Both the position numbers and the translations under genes were made by a program. The notes under the pieces were generated by a model. It worked only from the letters and a program-made list of their open reading frames with translations. It made no database searches and had not been told where the DNA came from. 64,000 nt of DNA from Streptomyces albofaciens JCM 4342 (GTDB taxonomy: Bacteria > Actinomycetota > Actinomycetes > Streptomycetales > Streptomycetaceae), in contig NZ_PDCM01000002.1 of assembly GCF_008634025.1 (NCBI RefSeq), positions 1,240,001 to 1,304,000 on the forward strand, given 5' to 3'. Positions within the stretch are counted from its first letter, which is position 1; the number at the start of each line of letters is the position of its first letter. Of this stretch, positions 41,681-49,992 are shown one piece after another.

Positions 41681-44600
41681 TTGGACACCACGGACAGATC
41701 CGAGGAAGTTTCCCCGGCCGCGCGCCCGCCGCGGCCCTTCTCGCGGCGCAGATTCCTGCAGGGGACGGCCTCGGCGGCGGCGGTCACCGGCCTGGCCGGA
41801 CTGCCGGGCCCGCTCGCCCACGCGGCCCACGCGGCCGGCGCCACCGGCCTGCCCACCCTCTCCTTCACCGCCGCCACGAACGGCGCCGCCACCCTCTCCC
41901 CCGCCGGCGACCGGCTGATCGCCGAGATCCAGAACGTCCTGTGGTCCGTGCCGCGCGGGGGCGGCGAGGCCCGCGCGCTGACGCCGCCGGATCTGGAGCC
42001 CACCCGCCCGGTCTTCTCCCCGGACGGCGGCCGGGTCGCCGTCTGCGCGTACCGCGGCGGCGGCTTCCACATCTGGACACTGCGCCCCGACGGCACGGAT
42101 CTGCGGCAGCTGACCGACGGGCCGTGGGACGACCGCGGCCCGGCCTGGTCGCCGGACGGCACCCGGCTCGCCTTCGCCTCCGAGCGGGGCGGTGATCCGG
42201 TGGCGGGCAGCCCGTACCGGATCTGGGTCCTGGACGTGCGCACGCACCAGCTGACCCAGGTCACGGGGCGGCCCGGACAGCGGGGCCCCCTTCAGGACGG
42301 CGCCTGGGAGGACTTCGACCCCACCTGGTCGCCGGACGGCGCACGGCTGTGGTTCGTGCGCGGCACGGCCTCGGAGACCGCCCTCGACAGCCGTACGGTC
42401 GCGTCCGTGCGGGCCGACGGCGGCGGCGAGGTCACGGCCGAGCACACCGACACCTCCGGCGGCCAGGTCATGGTCCCGGCGGTGGCGCCCGCCGCGAAGG
42501 GCGGCGCGGCCCGGCTCGCCTATCTGCGCACCACCGAGCGCCCCGGCGCCACCTGCGCGCTCGTCGTGGACGGCGCGGAGGTCGCGGTGGACGGGGACGT
42601 GGAGCCCGTACCGCCGCGCTGGATCTCGCGCGAGGAACTGCTGCTGACCGTCGGCGGCCGATTCACCGTCCTGCGGCCCGGGGCGCCGGACGCCGCGGAG
42701 ACCATCGACTTCAAGGCCGAACTGCCGGTGCCCCGCCCCCGCTACGAGGTCAAGGACTACGGCTTCGAGCGCACGGGCGTCCGGCCGGTGCGCGCGGTGC
42801 ACCTGCCCGCGCTCTCCCCCGACGGACGGCAGGTGGCCTTCGCCGCACTCAACTCGCTGTGGGTGGCGTCCACTTCGGGCGGCCGGCCGCGGCGTCTCGT
42901 ACGGGCCGACCCCACCCGGTACGTCCTCGGGCCGAGCTGGGCCCGGGACGGCCGCTCCCTGCTGTACGCCGACGACCGCGACGGGCTGTTCGCGGTGCGC
43001 CGGCACGATCTGGCCACCGGCGCGGAGACGGTGCTGGCCGAAGGCGGCCGGGTACAGCCCGCGCTGTCCCCGGACGGCGGGCGGCTGGCCGCGATCGACA
43101 TGTCCGGCAACATCGTCGTACGGGACCTGGCGGCCGGTACGGAGCGGGTGGCCGCCGAGCCGCTGGGCGGCGGCGGGGTGCCGGGCCGGCCCAGCTGGTC
43201 CCCGGACGGCCGCTACCTGGCGTTCTGCGACCGCAACCGCCTCAACCGCCGCTTCCGCGAGGGCTACAACCTCATCCGGATCGTCGACACCCGCACCGGG
43301 CGGGACCGGCTGCACACCCCGGGCCCCGGCACCACCCTGCTGTCCATCGCCGACCGCTACGACTCCGGTCCCGTGTGGTCCCCGGACGGCCGGTGGCTGG
43401 CGCTGATCGCCGAATCCGCGCTGTGGGTGCTGCCCGTACAGCCGGACGGCACGCCCGACGGCGCCCCGCGGCGGCTGACCGACGAGAGCGCCGACCACCC
43501 GTCCTGGTCCGGCGACTCCCGCACCCTCCTCTACCTCTCGGCCGGCCGGCTGCGGCTGACCGGGGTGGACGGCGGGCCCGCCCGTACCGTCAAGGTGGAT
43601 CTGGACCACCGCGCCCCGCGCGCCCGGGACACGGTCGTGCACGCGGGCCGCTTCTGGGACGGCACCGGCGAGGAGGTGCGCGAGGACGTCGACGTGGTCG
43701 TCCGGGACGGCCGGATCACCGCCGTCGAACCGCACGCCCGGGCGGCGGGACGGCGCGCCGCGCGCCGCGTCGACGCCTCCGCGCGGACGGTGGTCCCCGG
43801 GCTGTGGGACTCGCACACCCACCCGTGGCAGACGACGTACGGCGGCCGGCAGACCGCGCTCCAGCTCGCCTACGGCATCACCACGGCCGTCTCGTTCGGC
43901 GGCTTCTCCTATGAACAGGCCCGCGTCCGCGAGGCGGCCGGCGCCGGTACGCTCGCCGGGCCGCGGCTGCTGGCCTGCGGCGAACTGCTGGACGGCAGCC
44001 GCGTCGCCTACAGTATGGGCCGCGCGCACACCACGCGCGAGGGCCTGCGCCGGTCGCTGGAGCGGGGCGCCGCGCTCGACTGGGACTTCGTCAAGACGTA
44101 CGTACGGGCCCCCGGCTGGATCATGGCGGAGGCCGCGCGCTTCGCGCACCAGCGGCTGGGGGTGCGCTCCGGCAGCCACCTGCTGTCGCCCGGCGTACAG
44201 CTCGGCCAGGACCTGACCACCCACCTCCAGGCCACCCAGCGCCTGGAGTTCGGGCACGCGGTCTCCGTCACCGGGCACGCGTACGAGGACGTGGAGGAGA
44301 TCTACACCGCCACGGACTTCCACCTCATCGCCACCCCGTTCTCCGCCTCCGTGCTGCTGGGCGCCGACCCCGGGCTCGCCGACGACGCCCGGGTCGGGAC
44401 GCTCATGCCGCCGTGGGACGCCGCGCTGGTGCGGGAGAACGCGGGCCACCGGCCGACCCCGAAGCAGCTGGGCGACATCGAGACCGAAGTCGGCGTCTAC
44501 CGGCGGGTACTGCGCGGCGGCGGGCTCGTCGCGCTGGGCACCGACCAGCCGCTGACGCCGGTCGGCCTGCACCTGCACCTGGCGCTGCGCGCCCTGCACC

Positions 44601-44920
44601 GCTACGGGTTCACCCCCGCGCAGGCCCTGCGCACCGCCACCGCGCTGCCGGCCCGCGTCTTCGGCGCGGACCGGGACCTGGGCACCCTGGAGGAGGGCAA
44701 GCTGGCCGACCTGACGATCGTGGACGGCGACCCGTTCACCGACTTCGACTCGCTGGTCCGCACGGCCGCGGTGCTGCGCGGCGGGCGGCTGTACGAACAG
44801 CGGGACCTGGTGGCGGCCTTCCCCGCGCCCACCGCCCGCGCGGCCCGGGCCGCGGCGCGGGAGGCGGACTGGCTGGCGGTGGGGCGGCGGCACCGGCGCG
44901 ATTCCTGCTGCGGGGGCTGA
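41681..44920 (+). CDS. Tat-exported beta-propeller plus amidohydrolase fusion protein
   Basis: 1079 residues. A Tat signal SRRRFLQGTASAAAVTG lies at 21-37. Then about 600 residues of PD40/TolB beta-propeller (FSPDGGRVAVCAY, WSPDGTRLAFASE, LSPDGRQVAFAAL, WSPDGRYLAFCD, WSPDGRWLALIAE repeats), and from about residue 650 a composite amidohydrolase: TVVPGLWDSHTHPWQTTYG with HxH metal ligands near 709, HLLSPGVQLGQDLTTH, and LEEGKLADLTIVDGDPF at the end. The family hydrolyses amide or related bonds; with the propeller it resembles secreted TolB-amidohydrolases of unknown substrate. TTG start at 41681 with GGAGGA six bases upstream. Confidence 0.9.
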   Translation: MDTTDRSEEVSPAARPPRPFSRRRFLQGTASAAAVTGLAGLPGPLAHAAHAAGATGLPTLSFTAATNGAATLSPAGDRLIAEIQNVLWSVPRGGGEARALTPPDLEPTRPVFSPDGGRVAVCAYRGGGFHIWTLRPDGTDLRQLTDGPWDDRGPAWSPDGTRLAFASERGGDPVAGSPYRIWVLDVRTHQLTQVTGRPGQRGPLQDGAWEDFDPTWSPDGARLWFVRGTASETALDSRTVASVRADGGGEVTAEHTDTSGGQVMVPAVAPAAKGGAARLAYLRTTERPGATCALVVDGAEVAVDGDVEPVPPRWISREELLLTVGGRFTVLRPGAPDAAETIDFKAELPVPRPRYEVKDYGFERTGVRPVRAVHLPALSPDGRQVAFAALNSLWVASTSGGRPRRLVRADPTRYVLGPSWARDGRSLLYADDRDGLFAVRRHDLATGAETVLAEGGRVQPALSPDGGRLAAIDMSGNIVVRDLAAGTERVAAEPLGGGGVPGRPSWSPDGRYLAFCDRNRLNRRFREGYNLIRIVDTRTGRDRLHTPGPGTTLLSIADRYDSGPVWSPDGRWLALIAESALWVLPVQPDGTPDGAPRRLTDESADHPSWSGDSRTLLYLSAGRLRLTGVDGGPARTVKVDLDHRAPRARDTVVHAGRFWDGTGEEVREDVDVVVRDGRITAVEPHARAAGRRAARRVDASARTVVPGLWDSHTHPWQTTYGGRQTALQLAYGITTAVSFGGFSYEQARVREAAGAGTLAGPRLLACGELLDGSRVAYSMGRAHTTREGLRRSLERGAALDWDFVKTYVRAPGWIMAEAARFAHQRLGVRSGSHLLSPGVQLGQDLTTHLQATQRLEFGHAVSVTGHAYEDVEEIYTATDFHLIATPFSASVLLGADPGLADDARVGTLMPPWDAALVRENAGHRPTPKQLGDIETEVGVYRRVLRGGGLVALGTDQPLTPVGLHLHLALRALHRYGFTPAQALRTATALPARVFGADRDLGTLEEGKLADLTIVDGDPFTDFDSLVRTAAVLRGGRLYEQRDLVAAFPAPTARAARAAAREADWLAVGRRHRRDSCCGG

Positions 44921-44941
44921 GGCGCCCGGGGGCGGGCGTCC

Positions 44942-46141
44942 TCACTCCTCCTTGGTCTGGCCCCGCTCGAAGTAGTCCACCAGCACCGGGTCCAGCGGCG
45001 GCACCTCGCGCGGGGTGCCGCCGTCCCGGAGCGAGGCGGTGGCCAGGGCGCCCGCCGCCACCGCCATCCGGGCCGCGACCGGCGAGGTGTCGGTGCGCCC
45101 GCCGTGCCGGACGAACCGCAGGAACTCGTCCACCAGCAGCGGGTCGGCGCCGCCGTGCCCCGCCTCGTCGTCCGCCTCGCCGGCCGGCAGCTGGTACACC
45201 GCGTCGGCGTCGGCGCGGTAGCCGGACTGGCGGGAGTTCCACACCCGTACCGAACCGCCCGGCCCGTCCCCGAAGTTCTCCAGGCGGCCCGCGTCGCCGA
45301 TGACGGTGTAGTTTCTCCAGTAGTCGGGACTGAAGTGGCACTGCTGGTAGGCGGCCAGCACCCCGTTGTCCAGGCGCATGTTGACCAGGGAGACGTCCTC
45401 GACGTCGATCCGCGGGCTCAGGCCGCGCTGGCTCCCGGGCGGCCAGTGCGCGTCGTGCTCCAGCCAGTCCTCCGGGCGGGGCTCGCCCGGTGCCCGCCGC
45501 ATGTCCGGGTCGTCGTACACCATCAGGTCGCCCAGCGCCTGGACCTGGCGCGCGTAGCCGCCCGCGAGCCAGTGCAGCGCGTCCAGGTCGTGCGCGCCCT
45601 TCTGGAGGAGCAGTCCGTTGGTGTGGCGCCGCTCGGCGTGCCAGTCCTTGAAGTAGTAGTCGCCGCCGTGCCCGACGAAGTGGCGTACCCATACGGTCCG
45701 CACCCGGCCGATGTCGCCGCGGGTGATCAGTTCCCGCATCAGCCGGATGACCGGCATATGGCGCATGTTGTGGCCCACGTACAGGCGCGTGCCGGTGTCG
45801 TGGGCGGTCCGCAGGATCGTGTCGCAGTCCTCGACGGAGATGGCGAGGGGTTTCTCCACGAAGACGGGGCGGCCCGCGCGTAAGGCCTGGCACGCCAGGT
45901 CCGCGTGGGTGTGGTCGGGGGTCAGGACCAGCAGCGCGTCGAGGCCCGGATGGTCCAGGAGCGCGCGGTGATCGGCGAACGCCTCGGCACCGGGCAGGCG
46001 CCGGGTGGCGTACGCCAGCGCGTCCGGGTCGGTGTCGGCCACCGCGGCGACCCGGGCGCCGTACCCCGGCCGGTGGGCGGTGAGCGCGAGATCGCCGCGC
46101 AGGCCGAAGCCGATGACGCCCAGACACAGGTCGTCGGTCAT
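44942..46141 (-). CDS. Gfo/Idh/MocA family oxidoreductase
   Basis: 399 residues. N-terminal NAD(P) fold LGVIGFGLRGDLALTAH (GxGxxG), VFVEKPLAI with the catalytic EKP lysine, VGHNMRHMP, then a beta-sheet C-domain with LQKGAHDLDALHWLAGG. This family oxidises or reduces sugar-like hydroxyls; the substrate here is unknown. ATG 46141 has GGAGG seven bases upstream. Single gene, convergent with the amidohydrolase (21-base gap) and divergent from the acyl-CoA dehydrogenase. Confidence 0.9.
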   Translation of the reverse strand: MTDDLCLGVIGFGLRGDLALTAHRPGYGARVAAVADTDPDALAYATRRLPGAEAFADHRALLDHPGLDALLVLTPDHTHADLACQALRAGRPVFVEKPLAISVEDCDTILRTAHDTGTRLYVGHNMRHMPVIRLMRELITRGDIGRVRTVWVRHFVGHGGDYYFKDWHAERRHTNGLLLQKGAHDLDALHWLAGGYARQVQALGDLMVYDDPDMRRAPGEPRPEDWLEHDAHWPPGSQRGLSPRIDVEDVSLVNMRLDNGVLAAYQQCHFSPDYWRNYTVIGDAGRLENFGDGPGGSVRVWNSRQSGYRADADAVYQLPAGEADDEAGHGGADPLLVDEFLRFVRHGGRTDTSPVAARMAVAAGALATASLRDGGTPREVPPLDPVLVDYFERGQTKEE

Positions 46142-46515
46142 GAGGTGCCTCCTCGGTCGGACGGACTCCATGGTCGGCGGGGTACGGGACCAAGGAACGG
46201 CGGGGTGGGAGGGGCCGCGGGCCCCGCCTTCGCGCCGACCTTCGCCACCCTCCGGGGAACACCGCCGGACGTGCTCCACGCACCGTAAACCACAGGGGTG
46301 GTGAATGTGGTCATCGCACTCCTATTGCTCGCATAAATGCACGGAGTTGATGTTTTATGCGCTGTGCAGCAGGTATGCCAACGGGTATTGCACGAGGTAA
46401 GCCACCGATGACGGCCCGGCAGGGCCAGGGAGACCGGCGGCGTACGCCCGGAGTGCGCCGTCCGGCGAAGCGAGCAGCAGCACAGCGCGGGGGCGTTCAG
46501 CCAAGGAGGCTCGTC
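46142..46515. other. 374-base intergenic region between divergent genes
   Basis: Holds two promoter regions, an inverted repeat at 46330-46361 and a locally lower G+C segment (46290-46400). A possible upstream in-frame extension of the acyl-CoA dehydrogenase from ATG 46357 reads as non-coding. No separate ORF. Confidence 0.5.
46330..46361. promoter_or_regulatory. Inverted repeat CGCATAAA-N16-TTTATGCG
   Basis: Perfect 8-nt arms 16 bp apart in the comparatively A+T-rich middle of the Gfo/acyl-CoA dehydrogenase intergenic region, 155 bases before the dehydrogenase start and 189 from the oxidoreductase start. Possible operator for either gene. Confidence 0.4.
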
Positions 46516-47781
46516 TTGCATCGCTACTTCACCGACCAGCGGCACGAAGCGCTCCGGCGCCGGGTGCGGGACTTCGCCGAGAGCGAGGTCCGGCCCCGGA
46601 TAGCCGGGATGGAGGCGGCCCGTACGGTATGCCGGGAGCTGCCGCGCCTGATCGCCCGCCAGGGGTGGATCGGCGCGACCATCCCCCGCGCCTACGGCGG
46701 AATGGGCGCCGGACACCTGGCCAAGACCCTCGTCATCGAGGAATTCTCGCGGGTCAGCGGTGCCATGGGCGCCATGGTGCAGGCGTCCCAGCTCGGCGCC
46801 GCGAAGATCATCCACTTCGGCAGCGAGGAGCAGAAGAAGACCTGGCTGCCGGCCATCGCCGCGGGTGAGTGCCTGCCGACCATCGCCGTCACCGAGCCGC
46901 AGTCGGGCGGCCATGTGCTCGGCATGACCGGCACGGCGGTCCGCGACGGCGACGACTACGTCCTCAACGGCCGCAAGATCTACGTCGGCAACAGCCACAT
47001 CGGCGACCTGCACGGCGTCGTCCTGCGCACCGGCGAAGGCCCCTCGGGCCTGTCGGCGTTCCTGGTGGAGGCGGACCGGCCGGGCGTCCGGGCCGGCGCG
47101 CAGCGGCAGGCGATGGGGCTGCACGGCTTCGGCTTCGGCGAGCTGTTCTTCGACGACTGCCGGGTGCCGGCGGCCGGCCTCCTCGGCCGCGAGGGCGACG
47201 GGCTGGCCGTCGCGTACTCCTCCAGCGTGCTGTACGGCCGGCCGAACCTGACCGCGGTGTCGCTCGGCATCCACCAGGCCGTACTGGACGAGACCTCGCG
47301 GTTCTGCACCGAGCGGGAACGATACGGCAACCCGCTGGCGGACCTCGGCACCATCAAGATCAAGCTCGGCCGGATCCAGTCCCGGCTGCTGCTCGCCCGG
47401 CTGGCCGCCTACCACGCCGTCCACCTCCTCGACCAAGGACTGCCGTGCGACGCGGAGCTGATGAACGCCAAGCTGGTCAACGTCGAGACCGCGCTGGAGT
47501 CGGCACGCGACGCGATGGACATCCACGCCGCCTGCGGGCTGTTCACGGACCGGCCGGTGGAGCGCTACCTGCGCGACGCGCACCACATCTTCGCCCCGGC
47601 CGGGACCTCCGACATCCAGCTGCTGCGCCTGGGCGAGCTGGCGCTCGGCACCGCCAAGGGCGAATGGTCCAGCCGCCTGTCGGACGTGGTGCGCAGGGAG
47701 GCGGCGGAGGACACGGACGAGGGGGCGGCGGCGCCCGTCACCCGCCTGCGCGACCGGACGGCGTTGCAGCCGGCCGGTTAG
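46516..47781 (+). CDS. Acyl-CoA dehydrogenase family protein
   Basis: 421 residues. TTG start at 46516 with AAGGAGG seven bases before. N-domain RHEALRRRVRDFAESEVRPRIAGMEAARTVCREL, TIPRAYGGMGAGHLAKTLVIEEFSRV; middle domain AVTEPQSGGHVLGMTGTAV, NGRKIYVGNSHIGDLHGVVLRTG; C-domain FCTERERYGNPLADLGTIKIKLGRIQSRLLLARLAAY and YLRDAHHIFAPAGTSDIQLLRLG. The FAD-dependent alpha,beta-dehydrogenase fold is clear; the usual catalytic glutamate loop contains DAHHIFAPAGTSDI, as in ACADs acting on unusual or carrier-bound acyls. Not adjacent to other fatty-acid genes. Confidence 0.88.
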   Translation: MHRYFTDQRHEALRRRVRDFAESEVRPRIAGMEAARTVCRELPRLIARQGWIGATIPRAYGGMGAGHLAKTLVIEEFSRVSGAMGAMVQASQLGAAKIIHFGSEEQKKTWLPAIAAGECLPTIAVTEPQSGGHVLGMTGTAVRDGDDYVLNGRKIYVGNSHIGDLHGVVLRTGEGPSGLSAFLVEADRPGVRAGAQRQAMGLHGFGFGELFFDDCRVPAAGLLGREGDGLAVAYSSSVLYGRPNLTAVSLGIHQAVLDETSRFCTERERYGNPLADLGTIKIKLGRIQSRLLLARLAAYHAVHLLDQGLPCDAELMNAKLVNVETALESARDAMDIHAACGLFTDRPVERYLRDAHHIFAPAGTSDIQLLRLGELALGTAKGEWSSRLSDVVRREAAEDTDEGAAAPVTRLRDRTALQPAG

Positions 47782-47805
47782 CCCGCCGTGGCGCCGTACC
47801 GCACG

Positions 47806-47864
47806 CCGAAGCCCGTGCCGCTCCTCCCGGCGGCCGCGTCCGGGAGAAGCGGTACGGGCTTCGG
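47806..47864. terminator. Very long bidirectional hairpin between convergent genes
   Basis: Left arm CCGAAGCCCGTGCCGCT pairs with AGCGGTACGGGCTTCGG (16 of 17) and continues inward as CTCCCGG / CCGGGAG, giving about 24 bp of stem. It fills most of the 100-base gap between the dehydrogenase and GAF-protein stops. Confidence 0.85.
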
Positions 47865-47881
47865 TTCCGTGGTGCGTGGTG

Positions 47882-48490
47882 TCAGCCTTCCTCGGCCTGC
47901 TGCCGCTCCATGCGGTGGATCTGCTCGACCAGTTCGGCGGCCATCGACTTGATGGTCTCCAGGCCCTCGCGCCCCCACGGGCGGCGTTCGAGGTCCACCA
48001 CGCAGACCGTGCCGAGCGCCATGTCCGTACGGTCGATGAGCGGGGCGCCCAGGTAGGAGCGGATGCCTATCTCGTCGACGACCGGGTTGCCCGCGAAGCG
48101 CGGGTAGTCGCAGACGTCCTCCAGCACCAGCGCCTTGCGGCGGACGATGACGTGCGGGCAGTAGCCGTGGTCGCGGGCCATCACGCGGCCGGGCTGGGCG
48201 CTCGGCGGGGCGGGGCCCAGTTCGACGGGCGCCCGGTCGCTGTCGGGCGTGTAGAGCCCGGCGAAGTACTGCCGGTGCTCGTCGATGAAGTTGACCATGG
48301 CGTACGGCGCCTGGGTCGTCCGGGCCAGCTTGCGCGCGAACTCGTCGAAGGCGGGCAGCGGCGCGTCGCCGATGCCCAGTTCGCGCAGCCGGGCGACGCG
48401 GGCCGGCGCCTCGTGGTCCTCCGGGGTGAGCAGCAGATGGCGCGTGGGGTCGTAGGAGGCGTACGACGCGCGCGGGACGGGTCGGGTCAC
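47882..48490 (-). CDS. GAF domain protein, fifth gene of the conservon operon
   Basis: 202 residues. A single GAF sensor domain at about 45-185: FDEFARKLARTTQAPYAMVNFIDEHRQYFAGLY, DHGYCPHVIVRRKALVLEDVCDYPRFAGNPVVDEIGIRSYLGAPLIDRTDMALGTVCVVDLERRPW, by position. The style is that of GAF domains that sense ligands or redox state through the DxGYCPHV cysteine region. The GTG start overlaps the GTPase stop as GTGA, so it belongs to the operon. Some conservons end with a P450 or other effector; here a soluble GAF protein occupies that place. Confidence 0.88.
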   Translation of the reverse strand: MTRPVPRASYASYDPTRHLLLTPEDHEAPARVARLRELGIGDAPLPAFDEFARKLARTTQAPYAMVNFIDEHRQYFAGLYTPDSDRAPVELGPAPPSAQPGRVMARDHGYCPHVIVRRKALVLEDVCDYPRFAGNPVVDEIGIRSYLGAPLIDRTDMALGTVCVVDLERRPWGREGLETIKSMAAELVEQIHRMERQQAEEG

Positions 48491-49155
48491 GGGAGCTCCG
48501 GGGTGGCGGCGAGGACGGGGGACAGCAGGTGCCGGACGAGCGAGACCAGGACATGGGTGGACGAACTGCACTGGCGCGCGTCGCAGAGCACGACCGGGGT
48601 GCCGGGGTCGAGGTCCATGGCGGTGCGCACCTCGTCCGGTTCGTAGTGGTATCCGCCGTCGAACTCGTTGACGGCGACGACGAAGGCGATGCCGCGCCGC
48701 TCGAAGAAGTCGACGGCGGCGAAGCACTGGTCCAGGCGGCGGGTGTCGGCGAGGATGACGGCGCCGAGCGCCCCGTTGGACAGTTCGTCCCACATGAACC
48801 AGAAGCGGTGCTGCCCCGGGGTGCCGAAGAGGTAGAGGACGTGTTCCCGGTCGAGGGTGATCCGGCCGAAGTCCATGGCGACCGTGGTGGTGTTCTTGTC
48901 CTCGACGCCCGCCAGGTCGTCCGTGCCCACGCTGACCTGGGTGAGCAGCTCCTCCGTACTGAGCGGTTCGATCTCGCTGACCGCTCCGACGAAGGTCGTC
49001 TTGCCCACCCCGAAGCCCCCGGCGACGAGGATCTTCAGCGCCAGCGGGAAGGGGTCGTCGGCGGGGCCCGGGGCCGGGTCCGCGGACGACGGGTGGCCGG
49101 CGGACGGGAGCCGGGCATCGGCGGACAGGGCGTCAAAGCCGTTTGCGTAGTCCAT
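48487..49155 (-). CDS. cvnD: Conservon small GTPase-like protein (CvnD)
   Basis: 222 residues. The P-loop GGFGVGKTTFVGAV, switch TTVAMDFGRI, G3-like FGTPGQHRFWFMWDEL and AVNEFDGG (NxxD) belong to the CvnD family of Streptomyces multi-protein 'conservons', which act as a membrane-associated G-protein-like complex. N-terminal Ser/Pro/Gly-rich segment before the P-loop. Overlaps the 3' end of the DUF742 gene by 23 bases and leads into the GAF gene by a GTGA overlap. Confidence 0.93.
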   Translation of the reverse strand: MDYANGFDALSADARLPSAGHPSSADPAPGPADDPFPLALKILVAGGFGVGKTTFVGAVSEIEPLSTEELLTQVSVGTDDLAGVEDKNTTTVAMDFGRITLDREHVLYLFGTPGQHRFWFMWDELSNGALGAVILADTRRLDQCFAAVDFFERRGIAFVVAVNEFDGGYHYEPDEVRTAMDLDPGTPVVLCDARQCSSSTHVLVSLVRHLLSPVLAATPELP

Positions 49156-49543
49156 GCAACACCGCCTCCAGCAGCGCTCGGTCGGTACGGTTCGGGGAGT
49201 CCGGCCCGCAGACGCCCACCGGGACGGGCGCGCGGGCGGCGAGCGCCCCGCAGTCGACGAGGTCGGCGAGCAGGACCTTGGTGACCACGGCGGGCAGGCG
49301 TATGTGCGCGGCGATCTCGGCGACCGACATCGGGCCGCCGCACAGCCCGAGCACCTGCGCGTAGTCGGGGCCCTGGCAGGTGACGGGCCGTTTGCCGGTG
49401 GCTATGACCATGGTCAGCAGGTCGAAGTGCGCGGTCGGCCGGGTCCGGCCGTTGCTGACCGTGTACGGGCGGACCAGGCGGCCGGCCTCGTCGTCCAGCC
49501 ACGGGATCTCGCGGCCCGCTCTGCGGCGGCGCCGTACGCCCAT
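49133..49543 (-). CDS. cvnC: DUF742 protein (CvnC)
   Basis: 136 residues. GRLVRPYTVSNGRTRPTAHFDLLTMVIATG, then AEIAAHIRLPAVVTKVLLADLVDCGALAARAP, a winged-helix-like end. DUF742 is constant in conservons between the roadblock and GTPase proteins. ATG 49543 starts two bases after the roadblock stop. The C-terminus overlaps cvnD. Confidence 0.93.
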   Translation of the reverse strand: MGVRRRRRAGREIPWLDDEAGRLVRPYTVSNGRTRPTAHFDLLTMVIATGKRPVTCQGPDYAQVLGLCGGPMSVAEIAAHIRLPAVVTKVLLADLVDCGALAARAPVPVGVCGPDSPNRTDRALLEAVLHGLRKRL

Positions 49544-49545
49544 CC

Positions 49546-49992
49546 TCAGCGACCGCCCGCGCGGGCCTGCTGCCGCACCGGCGTCGCGAGGTACGGCCGC
49601 ACGCTCTTGACCAGCATCCCCATCTCGTAGCCGAGGACGGCGACATCGGCGTCCCGGCCGGCCAGCACGGCCAGGCACGCGCCGGACCCGGCCGTGGAGA
49701 CGAACAGGAACGTGGTCTCCAGCTCGACGACGACCTGGAGCACGTCGTCCCCGTTGCCGAAGCGCACCCCGGCGCTGCGGGCGAGGGAGTACAGCCCGGA
49801 GGAGAGGGCGGCCAGGTGGTCGGCGCTGTCCGGGTCGAAGCCGTGCGCCGCCTTGACCAGGCCGTCGGAGGACAGCAGAAGCGCGCTGGTCGCATGCGGT
49901 ACGCGGTTGACGAGTCCGGTCAGCAGCCAGGACAGGTCGGTGTGCTGGCCTCCCTGCAGGGCATGTGCCTGCGTGTGCACGTCACTCACCAT
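49546..49992 (-). CDS. cvnB: Roadblock/LC7 protein (CvnB)
   Basis: 148 residues, one roadblock domain: LSWLLTGLVNRVPHATSALLLSSDGLVKAAHG, LSSGLYSLARSAG, VVVELETTFLFVSTAGSGACLAVLAGRDADVAVLGYEMGMLV. Regulates the GTPase partner of the conservon. Its ATG lies 11 bases inside the end of cvnA. Confidence 0.93.
   Translation of the reverse strand: MVSDVHTQAHALQGGQHTDLSWLLTGLVNRVPHATSALLLSSDGLVKAAHGFDPDSADHLAALSSGLYSLARSAGVRFGNGDDVLQVVVELETTFLFVSTAGSGACLAVLAGRDADVAVLGYEMGMLVKSVRPYLATPVRQQARAGGR

Noticed and set aside
40391..44893. 1500-codon minus-strand frame spanning two genes
   Set aside because: The part beyond 41314 is antisense to the propeller-amidohydrolase; only the C-terminal 307 residues are a real hydrolase.
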